Shown here: piece by piece, positions 63,918 to 64,000 of the stretch
Numbering within the stretch: position 1 is the first letter of the stretch
Layout: each line of letters begins with the position of its first letter
Assembly (NCBI GenBank): GCA_964343075.1
Contig: CAYFGT010000007.1
Location: forward strand, 17,232-81,231
Direction of reading: 5' to 3'
From: UBA2588 sp964343075
GTDB taxonomy: Bacteria; Chloroflexota; Dehalococcoidia; Lucifugimonadales; UBA3495
DNA length: 64,000 nt
Program-made: the position numbers and the translations under genes
Notes under the pieces: model-generated
What the model was told of the DNA's origin: nothing
Seen by the model: only the letters and a program-made list of their open reading frames with translations
Database searches by the model: none

Positions 63918-64000
63918 TGGCGGGAGTGCGAGGGAGTCGAACCCACCTACCCCGCTCTTCACGAAGCACAACGGATTTGAAGTCCGCAGGAGCCACCGGG
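63918..64000 (-). tRNA. selC: tRNA-Sec (anticodon TCA), 5' end beyond the window
   Basis: Read on the minus strand, GCGGA-CTTCAAA-TCCGT forms the anticodon stem and loop with anticodon TCA, which reads UGA. It is followed by a long variable arm of about 20 bases, a TTCGACT T-loop, GCACTCCC as 3' acceptor strand, G73 and encoded CCA at 63918-63920. The acceptor of eight bases and the long variable arm are hallmarks of bacterial tRNA-Sec. The T stem shows a T.T mismatch (positions 50 and 64). About 14 bases of the 5' end lie to the right of the window. Confidence 0.9.

Noticed and set aside
1..64000. CRISPR array, insertion sequence, prophage or integrase gene
   Set aside because: No regularly spaced direct repeats, transposase motifs or phage genes were seen; the segment looks like core chromosome.

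Overview
The window reads as one compact, AT-rich bacterial chromosome segment. It holds about 61 protein genes, many overlapping or abutting even when convergent, and a tRNA gene cut by the right edge. I see no rRNA, CRISPR array, insertion sequence or phage gene. The gene mix is a Nuo complex end, a cytosolic-type SdhABE, monomeric isocitrate dehydrogenase, a GldG-like ABC system, a DUF1800/DUF1501 cassette, and many small catabolic and accessory enzymes. This suggests a streamlined, probably marine Chloroflexota (Dehalococcoidia/SAR202-like). That placement is an inference from gene content and style; no phylogenetic marker was compared.

Layout. 1-4.5 kb: end of the nuo operon (nuoL tail, nuoM, nuoN), then nadK and an ADP-ribose-type NUDIX hydrolase. 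4.5-12.6 kb: central metabolism, with sdhA-sdhB-sdhE on the plus strand facing an aminotransferase, malate dehydrogenase and isocitrate dehydrogenase on the minus strand. 12.7-18.6 kb: a DUF255/YyaL protein, a thioredoxin-fold selenoprotein read through UGA, thrS, and prfB with its programmed +1 frameshift. 18.6-23.3 kb: riboflavin genes ribD-ribE-ribBA behind dcd, and an acyl-CoA dehydrogenase. 23.4-31.9 kb: selA, a hydrolase-fold protein without its nucleophile, a GNAT acetyltransferase, coaE, a MoxR-type AAA+ ATPase, a CoA-type NUDIX enzyme and a 1083-residue helical-repeat/VWA protein. 31.9-37.2 kb: a minus-strand GldA/F/G-like ABC operon with DUF4340 and cinA. 37.2-40.4 kb: speD, speB, a cysteine desulfurase and a lipoprotein. 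40.4-49.5 kb: tandem M20 amidohydrolases, glycerate kinase, a HEPN/MNT pair, a PIG-L deacetylase, two DSD1-like proteins and an alcohol dehydrogenase. 49.5-56 kb: glpK, malic enzyme, VOC protein, rhodanese, Gfo/Idh/MocA oxidoreductase, hydrolase and a queuosine-precursor transporter. 56-59.7 kb: a DUF1800-NHL-DUF1501 operon behind a near-consensus promoter. 59.7-64 kb: MFS exporter, msrA, two AhpD-like proteins, orn and tRNA-Sec.

The strongest unusual result is a selenocysteine system spread over the window. It comprises selA (23.7 kb), tRNA-Sec with a UCA anticodon (63.9 kb), and a gene at 14852-15538 that ordinary annotation would split in two. Its in-frame TGA is followed by Gly-Thr-Cys, giving a Sec-x-x-Cys motif in a secreted thioredoxin-like lipoprotein, with a SECIS-like hairpin directly after the TGA. 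selB and selD are not in the window.

A second theme is paralogues or family members that have lost named catalytic residues: a hydrolase, the CinA C-terminal domain, one M20 copy, one DSD1 copy and the MNT protein. A third is a NorQ/NorD-like AAA+/VWA pair whose VWA partner carries about eight N-terminal helical repeats and is interleaved with coenzyme A genes.
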